The translations under genes and the position numbers were made by a program. Of a DNA stretch of 64,000 bases, positions 1 to 9,068 are shown one piece after another. Within the stretch, counting starts at the first letter, position 1. Each line of letters begins with the position of its first letter. The notes under the pieces were generated by a model. It ran no database searches, was not told the origin of the DNA, and saw only the letters and a list, made by a program, of their open reading frames with translations. This DNA is from an uncultured Christensenella sp. (GTDB lineage: Bacteria > Bacillota > Clostridia > Christensenellales > Pumilibacteraceae): contig CAJTLV010000001.1 in NCBI GenBank assembly GCA_910577435.1, forward strand, positions 303,538-367,537. The letters are read 5' to 3'.

Positions 1-573
1 GCGGATATGTCGTCGATGATACTCAGCGAAGAAATAAACGTAAAGGACTTCTCTCTAATCTATGCCGGCGCGCAGAAAAATATAGGCCCCGCCGGCGTCA
101 CTGTGGTGATCGTGAAACACGATCTGACAAACCGCGCCGACCCGAAATGCCCCGTGATGTTGCGCTACGCGGATCAGGTCAAAAACAAGAGCCTGTACAA
201 CACGCCGCCCTGCTTTTCCACGTATGTCGTGGCTGAGGTACTGCAATATCTCAAAGAGCGCGGCGGCATTCCGGCCGTTCAAAAGATCAACGAGCGCAAG
301 GCGAAAAAGCTGTACGATTATATCGACGCTTCCGACTTCTACTCCAACTCGGTCGAAAAATCGTGCCGTTCGCTTATGAACGTGCCGTTCGTGTCGCCCG
401 ACAAGGAGCTGGATGATATGTTCGTAAAACAAGCCGCGACGCGCGGTCTCGTTTCGATAAAAGGTCACCGTCTTGTCGGCGGTATGCGCGCGTCCATATA
501 TAACGCGATGCCCGAAGAAGGCGTCGACGCGCTCATAGCTTTTATGGACGAATTCGCAAAAAACAACGGGTAA
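1..573 (+). CDS. serC: Phosphoserine aminotransferase, C-terminal part (5' end outside window)
   Basis: PLP-dependent transamination of 3-phosphohydroxypyruvate to phosphoserine, the second step of serine synthesis. The reading frame is open from base 1, so only about the last 190 of the usual ~360 residues are present. The stretch IYAGAQKNIGPAG near residue 20 of the fragment is the SerC signature, whose Lys carries the PLP. The C-terminal substrate domain follows and ends with the usual GVDALIAFMDEFA helix. serA starts 41 nt downstream on the same strand, so the two form a serine operon. Family assignment is very secure; the start is not visible. Confidence 0.95.
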   Translation, partial: ADMSSMILSEEINVKDFSLIYAGAQKNIGPAGVTVVIVKHDLTNRADPKCPVMLRYADQVKNKSLYNTPPCFSTYVVAEVLQYLKERGGIPAVQKINERKAKKLYDYIDASDFYSNSVEKSCRSLMNVPFVSPDKELDDMFVKQAATRGLVSIKGHRLVGGMRASIYNAMPEEGVDALIAFMDEFAKNNG

Positions 574-614
574 ATAAATTCGACGATCGATACTCATCGA
601 ATAAGGAGACAATA

Positions 615-1769
615 ATGACCGAAATATTAAAGCTCAACGAAATCTCGCCCTGCGCCGAAAATGCTCTGGGCAAAGATTACAAACTGACCGACAAATCCGC
701 CGAACCGACAGCCGTAATGTTGCGGTCGTTCTCTATGCACGACTACGAACTTCCGGAAAGCGTCATAGCCGTCGCACGGGCGGGCGCAGGCACCAATAAT
801 ATTCCCGTAGCGGAGTACGCGGAGCGCGGCGTAGTAGTATTCAATACGCCCGGCGCTAACGCAAACGCAGTTAAAGAACTTGCCATATCCGCCCTGCTCC
901 TCGCCTCCCGCGACATTATCGGCGGAGTGGAATGGGTAAAGACGCTAAGCGGAACCGACGTCGGCAAACAAGTCGAAAAAGGAAAAAAGAAGTTTGCAGG
1001 ACACGAAATAATGGGCAAGACGCTCGGCGTTGTGGGGCTGGGCGCGATAGGCGTTCAAGTCGGCAATAACGCCGTGCGGTTGGGAATGGACGTTCTGGGC
1101 TACGACCCGTACATTTCGATAGACTCGGCATGGAAACTGAATCACAACATCACAAAGATAGACAATCTCGACAGCATTTTCGAGCAAGCGGACTACATAA
1201 CGCTGCACGTTCCGCTTGTCGACGGCACACGCGAACTTATAAATAAAAAATCGATCGCCAAAATGAAAGACGGCGTAAAGATAATCAATCTGTCGCGCGG
1301 CGAGCTGTGCAATAACGCCGACGTGATCGATGCCGTAAAATCGCGTAAGATCGGCGCATACATAACCGATTTTGCCGCGCCCGAACTCATCGGCGTGAAC
1401 GGAATTACGGTTATGCCTCATCTCGGCGCGTCCACCGAAGAGGCAGAGGACAACTGTGCGGTAATGGCGGCACGCGAGCTGGTGGACTTTATCGAGAACG
1501 GAAACATCAGAAACTCCGTCAACTTCCCCGCCTGTTTCGGACCGAAAACGGGCAAGAGCCGCGTAACCGTGATCCACAGGAACGTAAAGAACGTGTTCAA
1601 ATCGATAACCGACGTGATTTCCGCCGACGGAAAGAACATCGAGAACTTCGTTTCTCAAGCGCGCGGCGATTACGCATACACAATCATAGACTTCGACGTG
1701 GACGTAGACAATAAGCTTCTTAATGCTATAGCCTCTTGCGACAATGTGATACGAACGAGAAAAGTCTGA
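615..1769 (+). CDS. serA: D-3-phosphoglycerate dehydrogenase with C-terminal ACT domain
   Basis: NAD-dependent oxidation of 3-phosphoglycerate, the entry step of serine synthesis, cytosolic. The 384-residue protein has the 2-hydroxyacid dehydrogenase layout: GLGAIG nucleotide-binding loop at 141-146, and catalytic Arg228 (NLSRGE), Glu257 and His269 (PHLGAS). A short ACT domain from about 317 to the end is the likely serine feedback site. It belongs to the short form that lacks the extra intervening domain. The ATG at 615 has an AAGGAG at 603-608. It is the last gene of the serC-serA unit and is followed at once by an intrinsic terminator. Substrate specificity is inferred from family and from linkage to serC. 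Confidence 0.95.
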   Translation: MTEILKLNEISPCAENALGKDYKLTDKSAEPTAVMLRSFSMHDYELPESVIAVARAGAGTNNIPVAEYAERGVVVFNTPGANANAVKELAISALLLASRDIIGGVEWVKTLSGTDVGKQVEKGKKKFAGHEIMGKTLGVVGLGAIGVQVGNNAVRLGMDVLGYDPYISIDSAWKLNHNITKIDNLDSIFEQADYITLHVPLVDGTRELINKKSIAKMKDGVKIINLSRGELCNNADVIDAVKSRKIGAYITDFAAPELIGVNGITVMPHLGASTEEAEDNCAVMAARELVDFIENGNIRNSVNFPACFGPKTGKSRVTVIHRNVKNVFKSITDVISADGKNIENFVSQARGDYAYTIIDFDVDVDNKLLNAIASCDNVIRTRKV

Positions 1770-1772
1770 TAC

Positions 1773-1801
1773 AAAAAACCGCCTCTACGGCGGTTTTTTT
1801 A
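1773..1801. terminator. Bidirectional intrinsic terminator between serA and the 1819 gene
   Basis: A-run, stem ACCGCC/GGCGGT with a 5-nt loop, then a T-run. It lies 3 nt after the serA stop and 18 nt from the end of the convergent minus-strand gene, so it can serve both. Confidence 0.9.
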
Positions 1802-1818
1802 TTGTGTTTTTCTGCGGA

Positions 1819-2721
1819 TTACAGACTGACGAGCGGCGGAGTAAATACCGAGCCGTCGACATAATATCTGCGTCCCGTTTTATTATAGAATACCGTTATG
1901 TTCAAGTGACTGATATACGTCGCACAGAACGGAAACACGATAACAAGTCCCACGCCGAGAGTAAAAACGGAGATAAACAAGCCGAGCGCGACTATAAGAA
2001 GCAATGATACGAAATATGTCGAATAGATCGAAGCGAATTTCTTAAAGCACAGCTTTGCCGCCGCGAAAAAGCTCTTAGCCACCTTGCCGCCCTCGCTTAC
2101 TACGATCGGCGCCCAGCACGATACTATCGAAAATCGGAGCGAGTACAGCACGAGTCCGACGAGCATAATGACAAACGGCAACGCCACGCTCACGCCTATC
2201 AGCATATATAACCCGTTTATTATCGCGCCCGTCACTACATCGAACAATATAGTAAACAGCATTTTCGCAAACGAATATCTCGCCGCTACGGGCAGTGTAG
2301 AAAAGAATTTACCGCCCAATCCGTAATGCGCATTGCACGACATCTGACCGTCAAGCACCGTCGTTATCGGTATCTCGTACAATCCGAGAAAGAACCGAAA
2401 CGCGAGTACTACAACCACTATCAGGAACGATGTGGTAAGTGTCGCCATCCAATCGTTTTCCGTAAAAACGCCGACAATCGCGTCGTAAGTTTCATACAGT
2501 TTATCCCACATCGCGTTCCAACCGCCGTCGCCCAAAAGCGCGGAAAAAGCCTGACGCAACAAATTAAATACACCCGCGTCCGCAAACTCACGCGCTATAG
2601 GCATAACGAACGGAAGGCTCAAGCCCGTTATGAGCGCCGCGAACAGGAGTATAAACAGCAACAACGACCACACCGTGCCGAAGTGTGCGACGAGATTTTT
2701 GAGCGCGTTCTTAAACGACAT
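1819..2721 (-). CDS. Polytopic membrane protein of unknown function
   Basis: 300 residues with about six hydrophobic segments (roughly residues 15-40, 95-115, 155-185, 185-205, 235-260 and 255-280), so an integral membrane protein. I recognise no catalytic motif. It overlaps the upstream membrane gene (2711-3958) by 11 nt and is the last gene of the minus-strand wall/division cluster, so it is probably co-transcribed with it. Hydrophobic layout resembles the upstream protein, suggesting distant paralogues, but this is by eye only. Its position after ftsW, where murG/murC/ftsQ often lie, makes an envelope role plausible but unproven. Confidence 0.75.
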   Translation of the reverse strand: MSFKNALKNLVAHFGTVWSLLLFILLFAALITGLSLPFVMPIAREFADAGVFNLLRQAFSALLGDGGWNAMWDKLYETYDAIVGVFTENDWMATLTTSFLIVVVVLAFRFFLGLYEIPITTVLDGQMSCNAHYGLGGKFFSTLPVAARYSFAKMLFTILFDVVTGAIINGLYMLIGVSVALPFVIMLVGLVLYSLRFSIVSCWAPIVVSEGGKVAKSFFAAAKLCFKKFASIYSTYFVSLLLIVALGLFISVFTLGVGLVIVFPFCATYISHLNITVFYNKTGRRYYVDGSVFTPPLVSL

Positions 2722-3958
2722 CTCCGCCCTCCTCTTTCGCTTCGGTCACGACCGCCGCATCGTCGGTCGCGCTCGAATCGGCTTTCTTCGACCTTTTCGC
2801 GCCCGATTTCTTAGACGGTTTTTTATTGTCGCCCGATTTTTTCGGGTTCGATTTTTTGACTGTAGGCTCGATCGGTTTTGTGTCGTTTAACTCTTCCGTC
2901 GACGGTTTATCCGATTTTTTGCCCGACTGTTTTCCGTCGGAACGCTTTACGGACGGTTTGCCGGACGACTTCGATCCCGCCGATTTACCGCGCGGTTTTT
3001 TATCCGCAGGTACCGTCGATCGATCCGCGTCGTCCGAAACCGGCGTATCCGCATCCGATTTTTGCGCCGATTGTTTTTTGGCTTTACCCTTTTCGCTCTT
3101 TACCCCGTCGTCGTCCGCTTTTGCCGAGATCACGGGAAGCGGAACACGGTACGGCATCAGATCGCGGCGGTCGAGATCGCTTATCGTATAAAACGAAACG
3201 ATAACGTATACGACTACATACACGTTGGTTATCAGGAACGTAACAAACCCGACGATATACGTCACCGACTGATGAAGATTCAAAAATGCAAATATCAGCT
3301 GCACAGTCGCGACAATGAGCAACGGAAACAAAATACCCCTGTACAGCTTTTTTCCGGACATCAATTTAATCGACGAAGCCGCCGCATCCCTAAACTTATA
3401 ACCGTAAATAAACATTGCGGGCTGCCAGAACAGCATCGGCGTAATGACAAGCACGTGTACTATGAAAACAGCGACCGCGAGTACGCATATCACTGCGAAC
3501 GCGACGCTCTCGTTCACGCCCATAGCTTTGAACGAGACCTGAACGAGGCCCACCAGCCCGAACAGCACAAACCGCAGTACGATAGCCGTTACGCACATAA
3601 TCGCAACGCACACCGCAAGCGGAAAGATCGAATAATTGAGCAGTCGCGCCGGCGAACGGAGAGACAACTTGCCCGTTCGAAAATGCCTGTCGATTGCCGA
3701 CATCGCAAGCGACGACGCCACGACTTGAAACACGCCTATTACTACCACAGGCCATACGAATTTCCACGATTCGCCGAACATTAAATTGAATGTCCTGCCA
3801 ATCGAAATATACGCTTTATAATCGAACGAAGCGATAAACGTAAGCTCGTCATACGGCGAGTAAATAAAACATGCGACTGTCGCGGGAACGAGCATAACGA
3901 GCAAGGGCAACCACCCGCTCTTTTTCAAGTATGCAAATGTCGGCGCAACGAATTTCAC
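2711..3958 (-). CDS. Membrane protein with long Lys/Ser-rich cytoplasmic-type tail
   Basis: 415 residues in two very different halves. Residues 1 to about 270 are polytopic membrane, with about six segments. Residues about 275-415 are low-complexity, highly basic and Ser/Lys-rich, with many KKS, GKSS and KKPS motifs, and the final ~20 residues turn acidic. The tail looks disordered and could bind acidic polymers or nucleic acid; that is inference. It starts 50 nt after ftsW and overlaps the next gene, so it belongs to the same minus-strand unit. No known family recognised. Confidence 0.75.
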   Translation of the reverse strand: MKFVAPTFAYLKKSGWLPLLVMLVPATVACFIYSPYDELTFIASFDYKAYISIGRTFNLMFGESWKFVWPVVVIGVFQVVASSLAMSAIDRHFRTGKLSLRSPARLLNYSIFPLAVCVAIMCVTAIVLRFVLFGLVGLVQVSFKAMGVNESVAFAVICVLAVAVFIVHVLVITPMLFWQPAMFIYGYKFRDAAASSIKLMSGKKLYRGILFPLLIVATVQLIFAFLNLHQSVTYIVGFVTFLITNVYVVVYVIVSFYTISDLDRRDLMPYRVPLPVISAKADDDGVKSEKGKAKKQSAQKSDADTPVSDDADRSTVPADKKPRGKSAGSKSSGKPSVKRSDGKQSGKKSDKPSTEELNDTKPIEPTVKKSNPKKSGDNKKPSKKSGAKRSKKADSSATDDAAVVTEAKEEGGDVV

Positions 3959-4008
3959 TGCTTTATTATACCGCGTGCGCCAATTAAAATCAAGCGTTTT
4001 TCCCCAAA

Positions 4009-5217
4009 CTACGCCGCCGCGCCTGCCGTATTCTTTTTCGGTTTGATCCGTTTTGTTTTTATCGGGCGCTCGAACAAAAGTTCGACGCTCTTATGACTGC
4101 GGCGCTTCACACTATCCAACACGCCTATACTTGCCATAAAAACTATAAGTCCGGAACTGCCGCTGCTTATAAACGGGAGCGGCAGACCCGTAGGCGGAAT
4201 ACTGCCAGTCACGACGGCGATATTCACCATTACCTGTATGGCTATTATCGCAGCGATGCCCGAGCACAACAGCGATCCGAACCTGTCCGGCGCGCCCAGC
4301 GATATCTTGAGCGCACGGCGAATCACCACGATGTACACGCTCATTAGCGCAAGACAGCCGAGCAGTCCGAGTTCCTCGCCTATTATGCTGAATATGAAGT
4401 CGCTTTCGGCAAAAGGCAAGAACAGATATTTTTGTCGCGAGTTAAACAATCCTACGCCGAACAATCCGCCTGCGCCCAGTCCGTAATACGACTGTATCAG
4501 CTGATACCCCTCCGACAGCGGGTTTTCCCACGGATCGATAAACGCCATCAGCCGCGCGAACCTGTACGGTTCGGCAAGTATAAGCACGACCGCCGCCGCT
4601 ATCAACGGCAATATTATCATCAATAAATGTTTGAGTTTGGCTCCGCCCAAAAACAGCATAACTATCATAAGAAGCGCCATACATACGGTAACCGACATAT
4701 TCGGTTCGAGAATGATGAGTATGCAATTAACCGCGCCGACCGCAACTACGGGCAATATACCGCGAAACGTAGTTATCTTGTCCTCGTGTCCGCCTATGTA
4801 CGCCGACGAAAACACTATAAAACCGAACTTGCTCACCTCGCTCGCTTGTATCGTGAAAAACGGCAGGTTTATCCACCGCCTAGCGCCGTAGTTCTCTATA
4901 CCTACGCCCGGTATAAATACTATCGCGAGCAACACGATCGAAACGCCGAGTATAACATACCGCAATTTTTTAAGTATGTGATAGTCTATGCGCGACATCA
5001 ACACGAGGCACAATCCGCCGAGTACCGCGCCGACCAACTGCTTGTACACATAATAGAATTCCGTTCCGTATATGCGCTTACCGGTGTACGAACCCGCCGA
5101 ATATACCATTAATATACCGAAACATACGAGCGCCGCCGTAGCAGCTATGAGCGGTATATCCGACTTGCCCGTCGATCGGAACGGTACGGAGCCGCGTTTT
5201 TGCACACGCTTTTTCAT
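4009..5217 (-). CDS. ftsW: SEDS-family peptidoglycan glycosyltransferase (FtsW)
   Basis: Polymerises lipid II into glycan strands at the septum together with a cognate class B PBP. 402 residues with about ten membrane segments. SEDS signatures visible: GARRWI after the fourth segment, QASEVSKF, and the large-loop motif FLPFAESDFIFSIIGEELG. The C-terminal tail is short and basic. The ATG overlaps the murD stop by 4 nt (ATGA). FtsW rather than RodA is chosen from its place in the dcw cluster with murD, mraY, murE and the SpoVD/FtsI-type PBP; in some Clostridia this position is taken by the sporulation paralogue SpoVE, which cannot be excluded. Confidence 0.92.
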   Translation of the reverse strand: MKKRVQKRGSVPFRSTGKSDIPLIAATAALVCFGILMVYSAGSYTGKRIYGTEFYYVYKQLVGAVLGGLCLVLMSRIDYHILKKLRYVILGVSIVLLAIVFIPGVGIENYGARRWINLPFFTIQASEVSKFGFIVFSSAYIGGHEDKITTFRGILPVVAVGAVNCILIILEPNMSVTVCMALLMIVMLFLGGAKLKHLLMIILPLIAAAVVLILAEPYRFARLMAFIDPWENPLSEGYQLIQSYYGLGAGGLFGVGLFNSRQKYLFLPFAESDFIFSIIGEELGLLGCLALMSVYIVVIRRALKISLGAPDRFGSLLCSGIAAIIAIQVMVNIAVVTGSIPPTGLPLPFISSGSSGLIVFMASIGVLDSVKRRSHKSVELLFERPIKTKRIKPKKNTAGAAA

Positions 5218-6479
5218 TTTTTGTCTATGTTCCCCGCCAACGCTTTAAATACCTCGCCGCGTTCGGCATAGTTTTTGAACTCGTCGAACGACGCGCACGC
5301 AGGCGACAACAATACCACTTCCGCACCGCTCGATGCGGCGGCGGTCACTGCGGCGGCAAGCCCGTCGACCACAGTCACGCGCCTACCCAGCTTTACGCCG
5401 CTGTCGCGCAGTATCTGCGCGCTCTCGCCCATCGCTATCACGGTCGTAACTCTTGAGTCGAGCGCACCGAACAGGCTGTCGAAATCGAGTTTTTTGTCGC
5501 GGCCGCCCACTATAAGACATATCGACCTGCCGCTTTCCGCTACCATACTCACGGCGGCGAGACAGGACGACACATTAGTGCTTTTAGAGTCGTCTATCCA
5601 TTCCTTTCCGCCGAAAACGCCGACGCGGCTCAGTCTGTGCGGCGCGGGTTCCGCAGAACACAGCGCACCGAGAATTTTACGGTTATCCGCGCCCATACAC
5701 TTCGCGGCGGCGACGGCGCACAGCGCGTTATCTATATTATGTTCGCCGGCAAGCCTGCAATAATCAACCGCGCAGACGCGCTTTCCGTCGAAGCAGAAAT
5801 ACCCGTCGCGCAAATACGCGCCGCCCGTGACCTTCGATTTGGAGCAGTGCAACACTGTCGCACCCGTAGATAATGTCGAAAGCGCCTTGATAGGCACGTT
5901 CTCGCCGAGTATGAGATACCCGTCCCGCATATTTGATGCGATATTACACTTGCATTTATAATACTCTTCTGCGCTCCCGTGCCAATCTATATGATCGAGA
6001 TCGACGTTTGTTATCACCGCGATTTTGGGCGCAATGCCGTCGGCATTATACAGTTGAAAGCTGGATAGCTCGCACACGAGCGGACCTGCCGCGTTCTTGT
6101 CGACAGCCGACGTTATCGGATAGCCGATATTGCCGCACGCAGTTCCGCCGAGCATAGACGCGAGCAAACGCACCGTAGTCGTTTTTCCGTTAGTACCCGT
6201 CACTCCGACAATATCACAGTCGGCAAGCGAAAAACCGAGCGCCGCCTCGCCCGTTATGCGTATTCCGCGCGTCCTGCAAAATTCATAAACGGGATGCGTC
6301 GGCGCAACGCCCGGACTTATAATCGCAGTATCGTATTCACCGCTCGGCTCGACAAACCTTCCGCCCAGATCCGAATATATCTTCGCCTTGCCGCCGCGAC
6401 GTCTGATCGCCGCACGCGCCGCACGTCCGGACGCGCCGTCGCCGTATATCAAAAACCTCTTTCCGCCGAAAATCTTCAT
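5214..6479 (-). CDS. murD: UDP-N-acetylmuramoyl-L-alanine--D-glutamate ligase
   Basis: ATP-dependent addition of D-Glu to UDP-MurNAc-L-Ala in the cytosol. From the chosen start it has 421 residues: an N-terminal Rossmann-like domain (FLIYGDGASGRAA near residue 10), the central ATP loop GVTGTNGKTTT, and the C-terminal ligase domain with DDSKSTN and LIVGGRDK. I chose the ATG at 6479 (MKIFGGKRFLIYG) because it matches the usual MurD N-terminus; the frame stays open to 6575, but that would add 32 atypical residues overlapping mraY. There is no clear ribosome binding site at 6479. It sits 53 nt after mraY and overlaps ftsW by 4 nt. Confidence 0.93.
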   Translation of the reverse strand: MKIFGGKRFLIYGDGASGRAARAAIRRRGGKAKIYSDLGGRFVEPSGEYDTAIISPGVAPTHPVYEFCRTRGIRITGEAALGFSLADCDIVGVTGTNGKTTTVRLLASMLGGTACGNIGYPITSAVDKNAAGPLVCELSSFQLYNADGIAPKIAVITNVDLDHIDWHGSAEEYYKCKCNIASNMRDGYLILGENVPIKALSTLSTGATVLHCSKSKVTGGAYLRDGYFCFDGKRVCAVDYCRLAGEHNIDNALCAVAAAKCMGADNRKILGALCSAEPAPHRLSRVGVFGGKEWIDDSKSTNVSSCLAAVSMVAESGRSICLIVGGRDKKLDFDSLFGALDSRVTTVIAMGESAQILRDSGVKLGRRVTVVDGLAAAVTAAASSGAEVVLLSPACASFDEFKNYAERGEVFKALAGNIDKK

Positions 6480-6532
6480 ACGATATAATATGAATTTCGG
6501 TGCGGAATTAGACGCGAGAAAATAATCGGGAA

Positions 6533-7519
6533 TTAATAGAACGTCAGCATAAGCGCTACGGTCACAATGCCGCACACCAATGTGACAAGCGTATAAATAA
6601 CCGCTATCTTACCTTCGAAAATGCCTTTGCGTTCGAAATGGTGATGGAGCGGAGCCATAAGAAATACGCGCTTGCCCGTTGTTTTGAACGCTATTACCTG
6701 TATTATTACGGACAGACTGGAAAATATATACATCACTCCCACGAGCAACATACTCAGCGACATCTTGCACAGCACCGCGACGCACGCCAAAAAACCGCCG
6801 AGCGCGAGCGAACCCGTATCGCCCATAAATATTTTTGCGGGGTGTGTATTGTAACACAAAAACGCGCAAAGCGCGCCGCCGAGCGCCGCGCACAGTATTA
6901 TCATATTTATAACGCCGTCCCCTTCCAACACGCCAGAAGCGAGCGCGATACCGAGTATCGCGCACAAAAACAGCGAGTTTGCCGCAGTCACCGAACCTGC
7001 CAATCCGTCAAGTCCGTCCGTCAGATTGACGGAATTCGTAAACGCAAGAAATACGAATATGAAATATACCGGCGCAAACCTGCCGAGTTCCAACGGCACG
7101 GGTGCGAACGGAGCATACACGGTAGACCCAACCGACGGCGAGTAGTACGCATACACAGACACAATTACGGCGAGAAACACCTGAAATACTATCTTTTGAA
7201 CTGCCGACAAACCTTTATTATGCTTGAACCGCACCTTTATGAAATCGTCTATGAACCCGATGAGCGCGTATCCAACCGTAACCGTCAAAATAATGAGCGT
7301 CGTCTTGTCGCCGTGCCGAGTGAAAAACAGTGCGGGAATAAGCGCAAGCACGATCGACACGCCGCCCATCGTCGGCGTACCCTGCTTTGCTTTATGGTTG
7401 TCCACATACGACAGTATGGGCTGTCCCGCTTTGAGCCGTCTTACGAGCTTTATGTTAAGCGGCAGCAACAGCATCGCCACTGCGAATGCGGTCAAAAATC
7501 CGCACAGTACGTTTATCAA
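6533..7519 (-). CDS. mraY: Phospho-N-acetylmuramoyl-pentapeptide-transferase
   Basis: Integral membrane enzyme that transfers phospho-MurNAc-pentapeptide to undecaprenyl phosphate, making lipid I. 328 residues with about ten membrane helices. Diagnostic motifs: GTPTMGG near residue 47, IGFIDDFIK with the catalytic Asp pair, NSVNLTDGLDGLA, GDTGSLALGG and the HHHFE motif near the C-terminus. Length is normal for Gram-positive MraY. It overlaps murE by 4 nt; murF, usually just before mraY, is absent here. Confidence 0.97.
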   Translation of the reverse strand: MINVLCGFLTAFAVAMLLLPLNIKLVRRLKAGQPILSYVDNHKAKQGTPTMGGVSIVLALIPALFFTRHGDKTTLIILTVTVGYALIGFIDDFIKVRFKHNKGLSAVQKIVFQVFLAVIVSVYAYYSPSVGSTVYAPFAPVPLELGRFAPVYFIFVFLAFTNSVNLTDGLDGLAGSVTAANSLFLCAILGIALASGVLEGDGVINMIILCAALGGALCAFLCYNTHPAKIFMGDTGSLALGGFLACVAVLCKMSLSMLLVGVMYIFSSLSVIIQVIAFKTTGKRVFLMAPLHHHFERKGIFEGKIAVIYTLVTLVCGIVTVALMLTFY

Positions 7520-8952
7520 AACCCGAATTCCCCCGCTATCTCCATCACATACCGCTCGTCGTTATACGGCTGTTTTCTGCCCATAACGTCATTGTATTGT
7601 TCCGCGCCCTTGCCTGCGATAAGCACAATGTCGTCGCGTTCCGCCATCTCCAAAGCCGCACGTATCGCGTCCTTTCTGTCGACGACCAAGCGGTAGTTTG
7701 TTTTGTCTATTTCTTTGATCCCTCGCTCTATCTGCAAAATTATATCTAACGGCGGCTCGAATCTGGGATTATCGCTAGTCACAAAACAATAGTCGCTGAG
7801 CGTCGCCACGATCTTGCCCATTACCGCGCGCTTCGTCTTGTCTCTGTTCCCGCCGCAACCGAACACCGTGATTATGCGCGCGGGAGCGAACTCGCGTATC
7901 GCGCGAAGAATGTTCGCTATGCCGTCGTCCGTGTGCGCGAAATCGATTATCACCGAACACTTCGCGGTATTTATGATATTGAATCTGCCGTCCACTTTTT
8001 TCACGTCGCGAATGCCCGAAATCACAGCCGCAAACGGCATATCCAGCGCCGAAGCTATCGCCGCCGCGCACAGCGTATTGTACATATTGAATCTGCCAGT
8101 AAGATTGAACTTTATATTGCCCACCTTGTCAGACATATTTATGACGTAACTCAATCCGTATGCGCTCATATTAAGATCGATTCCGAACACGTCCGACGGA
8201 TTGTCCACTCCGTAAGTCACCACAGGCATTTTGATATTGCGACCTATATCCACGCCCAGTTCGTCATCGGTATTCAAAACTGCTATACGCGCGTGTTCGG
8301 GCGTATAGAATGCCCTCTTAGCCGCCGCATATGTCTCCATATCGCCGAAAAAATCGAGATGATCGCGCGAAAAATTTGTGAGCGCCGCAACCTCGAACAT
8401 AACCCCGTCCACCTTTTTAAGCGCGAGCGCGTGCGCCGACACTTCCATTACGACGTATTCTACGCCCGCCGCGACCATATCCGCGAATATTTTTTGCAGA
8501 TCGATCGGATCGGGGGTTGTGAGTACCGACGGCATCTTATTACCGGCGTACTCGACCGCGTTGGTTCCTATAAGCCCGCACGAGTGCCCGGCCGCCTCGA
8601 TTATGCTTTTAACGATATACGTGGTCGTTGTTTTTCCGTTGGTACCGGTTATTCCTACCGTTTTGAGCCGCTTGGACGGGTTGCCGAAAAACGCCGCCGC
8701 CGCCCTGCTGAGCGCCGCGCGCGAGTCGTCCGTCTCCGCCTGTACGACGTCTATCGGAAGTCGGCGCTCGACTACAAGCGCCGCCGCGCCGCGCGACACG
8801 GCTTCTGCGGCAAATGTATGACCGTCGTTTTCCCTGCCGACTAGACAGAAAAAAAGATAACCCTGTTTTACCTTAGAGCTGTCGCACGCAAGTCCGGCAA
8901 TCTCTACGTCCTCATCGGCGGTTACGGAAAATCCAAGTTCGCTAAGCAGCAT
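7516..8952 (-). CDS. murE: UDP-MurNAc-tripeptide synthetase (probable meso-DAP-adding)
   Basis: Adds the third amino acid of the peptidoglycan stem peptide. 478 residues: N-terminal UDP-binding domain, ATP loop GITGTNGKTTT at about 100-110, central domain, and C-terminal domain with DNPRFEPP at about 394. The DNPR form is the one associated with meso-diaminopimelate ligases, so DAP-type peptidoglycan is inferred; Lys-adding enzymes carry a different motif. A KGAEQY motif is close to the end. It overlaps mraY by 4 nt and lies 116 nt after the PBP gene. Confidence 0.95.
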   Translation of the reverse strand: MLLSELGFSVTADEDVEIAGLACDSSKVKQGYLFFCLVGRENDGHTFAAEAVSRGAAALVVERRLPIDVVQAETDDSRAALSRAAAAFFGNPSKRLKTVGITGTNGKTTTTYIVKSIIEAAGHSCGLIGTNAVEYAGNKMPSVLTTPDPIDLQKIFADMVAAGVEYVVMEVSAHALALKKVDGVMFEVAALTNFSRDHLDFFGDMETYAAAKRAFYTPEHARIAVLNTDDELGVDIGRNIKMPVVTYGVDNPSDVFGIDLNMSAYGLSYVINMSDKVGNIKFNLTGRFNMYNTLCAAAIASALDMPFAAVISGIRDVKKVDGRFNIINTAKCSVIIDFAHTDDGIANILRAIREFAPARIITVFGCGGNRDKTKRAVMGKIVATLSDYCFVTSDNPRFEPPLDIILQIERGIKEIDKTNYRLVVDRKDAIRAALEMAERDDIVLIAGKGAEQYNDVMGRKQPYNDERYVMEIAGEFGF

Positions 8953-9068
8953 AATTACCTCTGTGATTTATTATATGCCCATTGTAACCCGTAAATCGCC
9001 GCGCGGCGTCTCTTTCGCAAACAATTGCAAATTTCGCGACTAATCCAAATGTGCCGACATTTTTTTCG

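Noticed and set aside
6480..6575. Upstream start for murD at 6575
   Set aside because: Would add 32 residues without similarity to MurD N-termini and overlap mraY; 6479 gives the normal opening.
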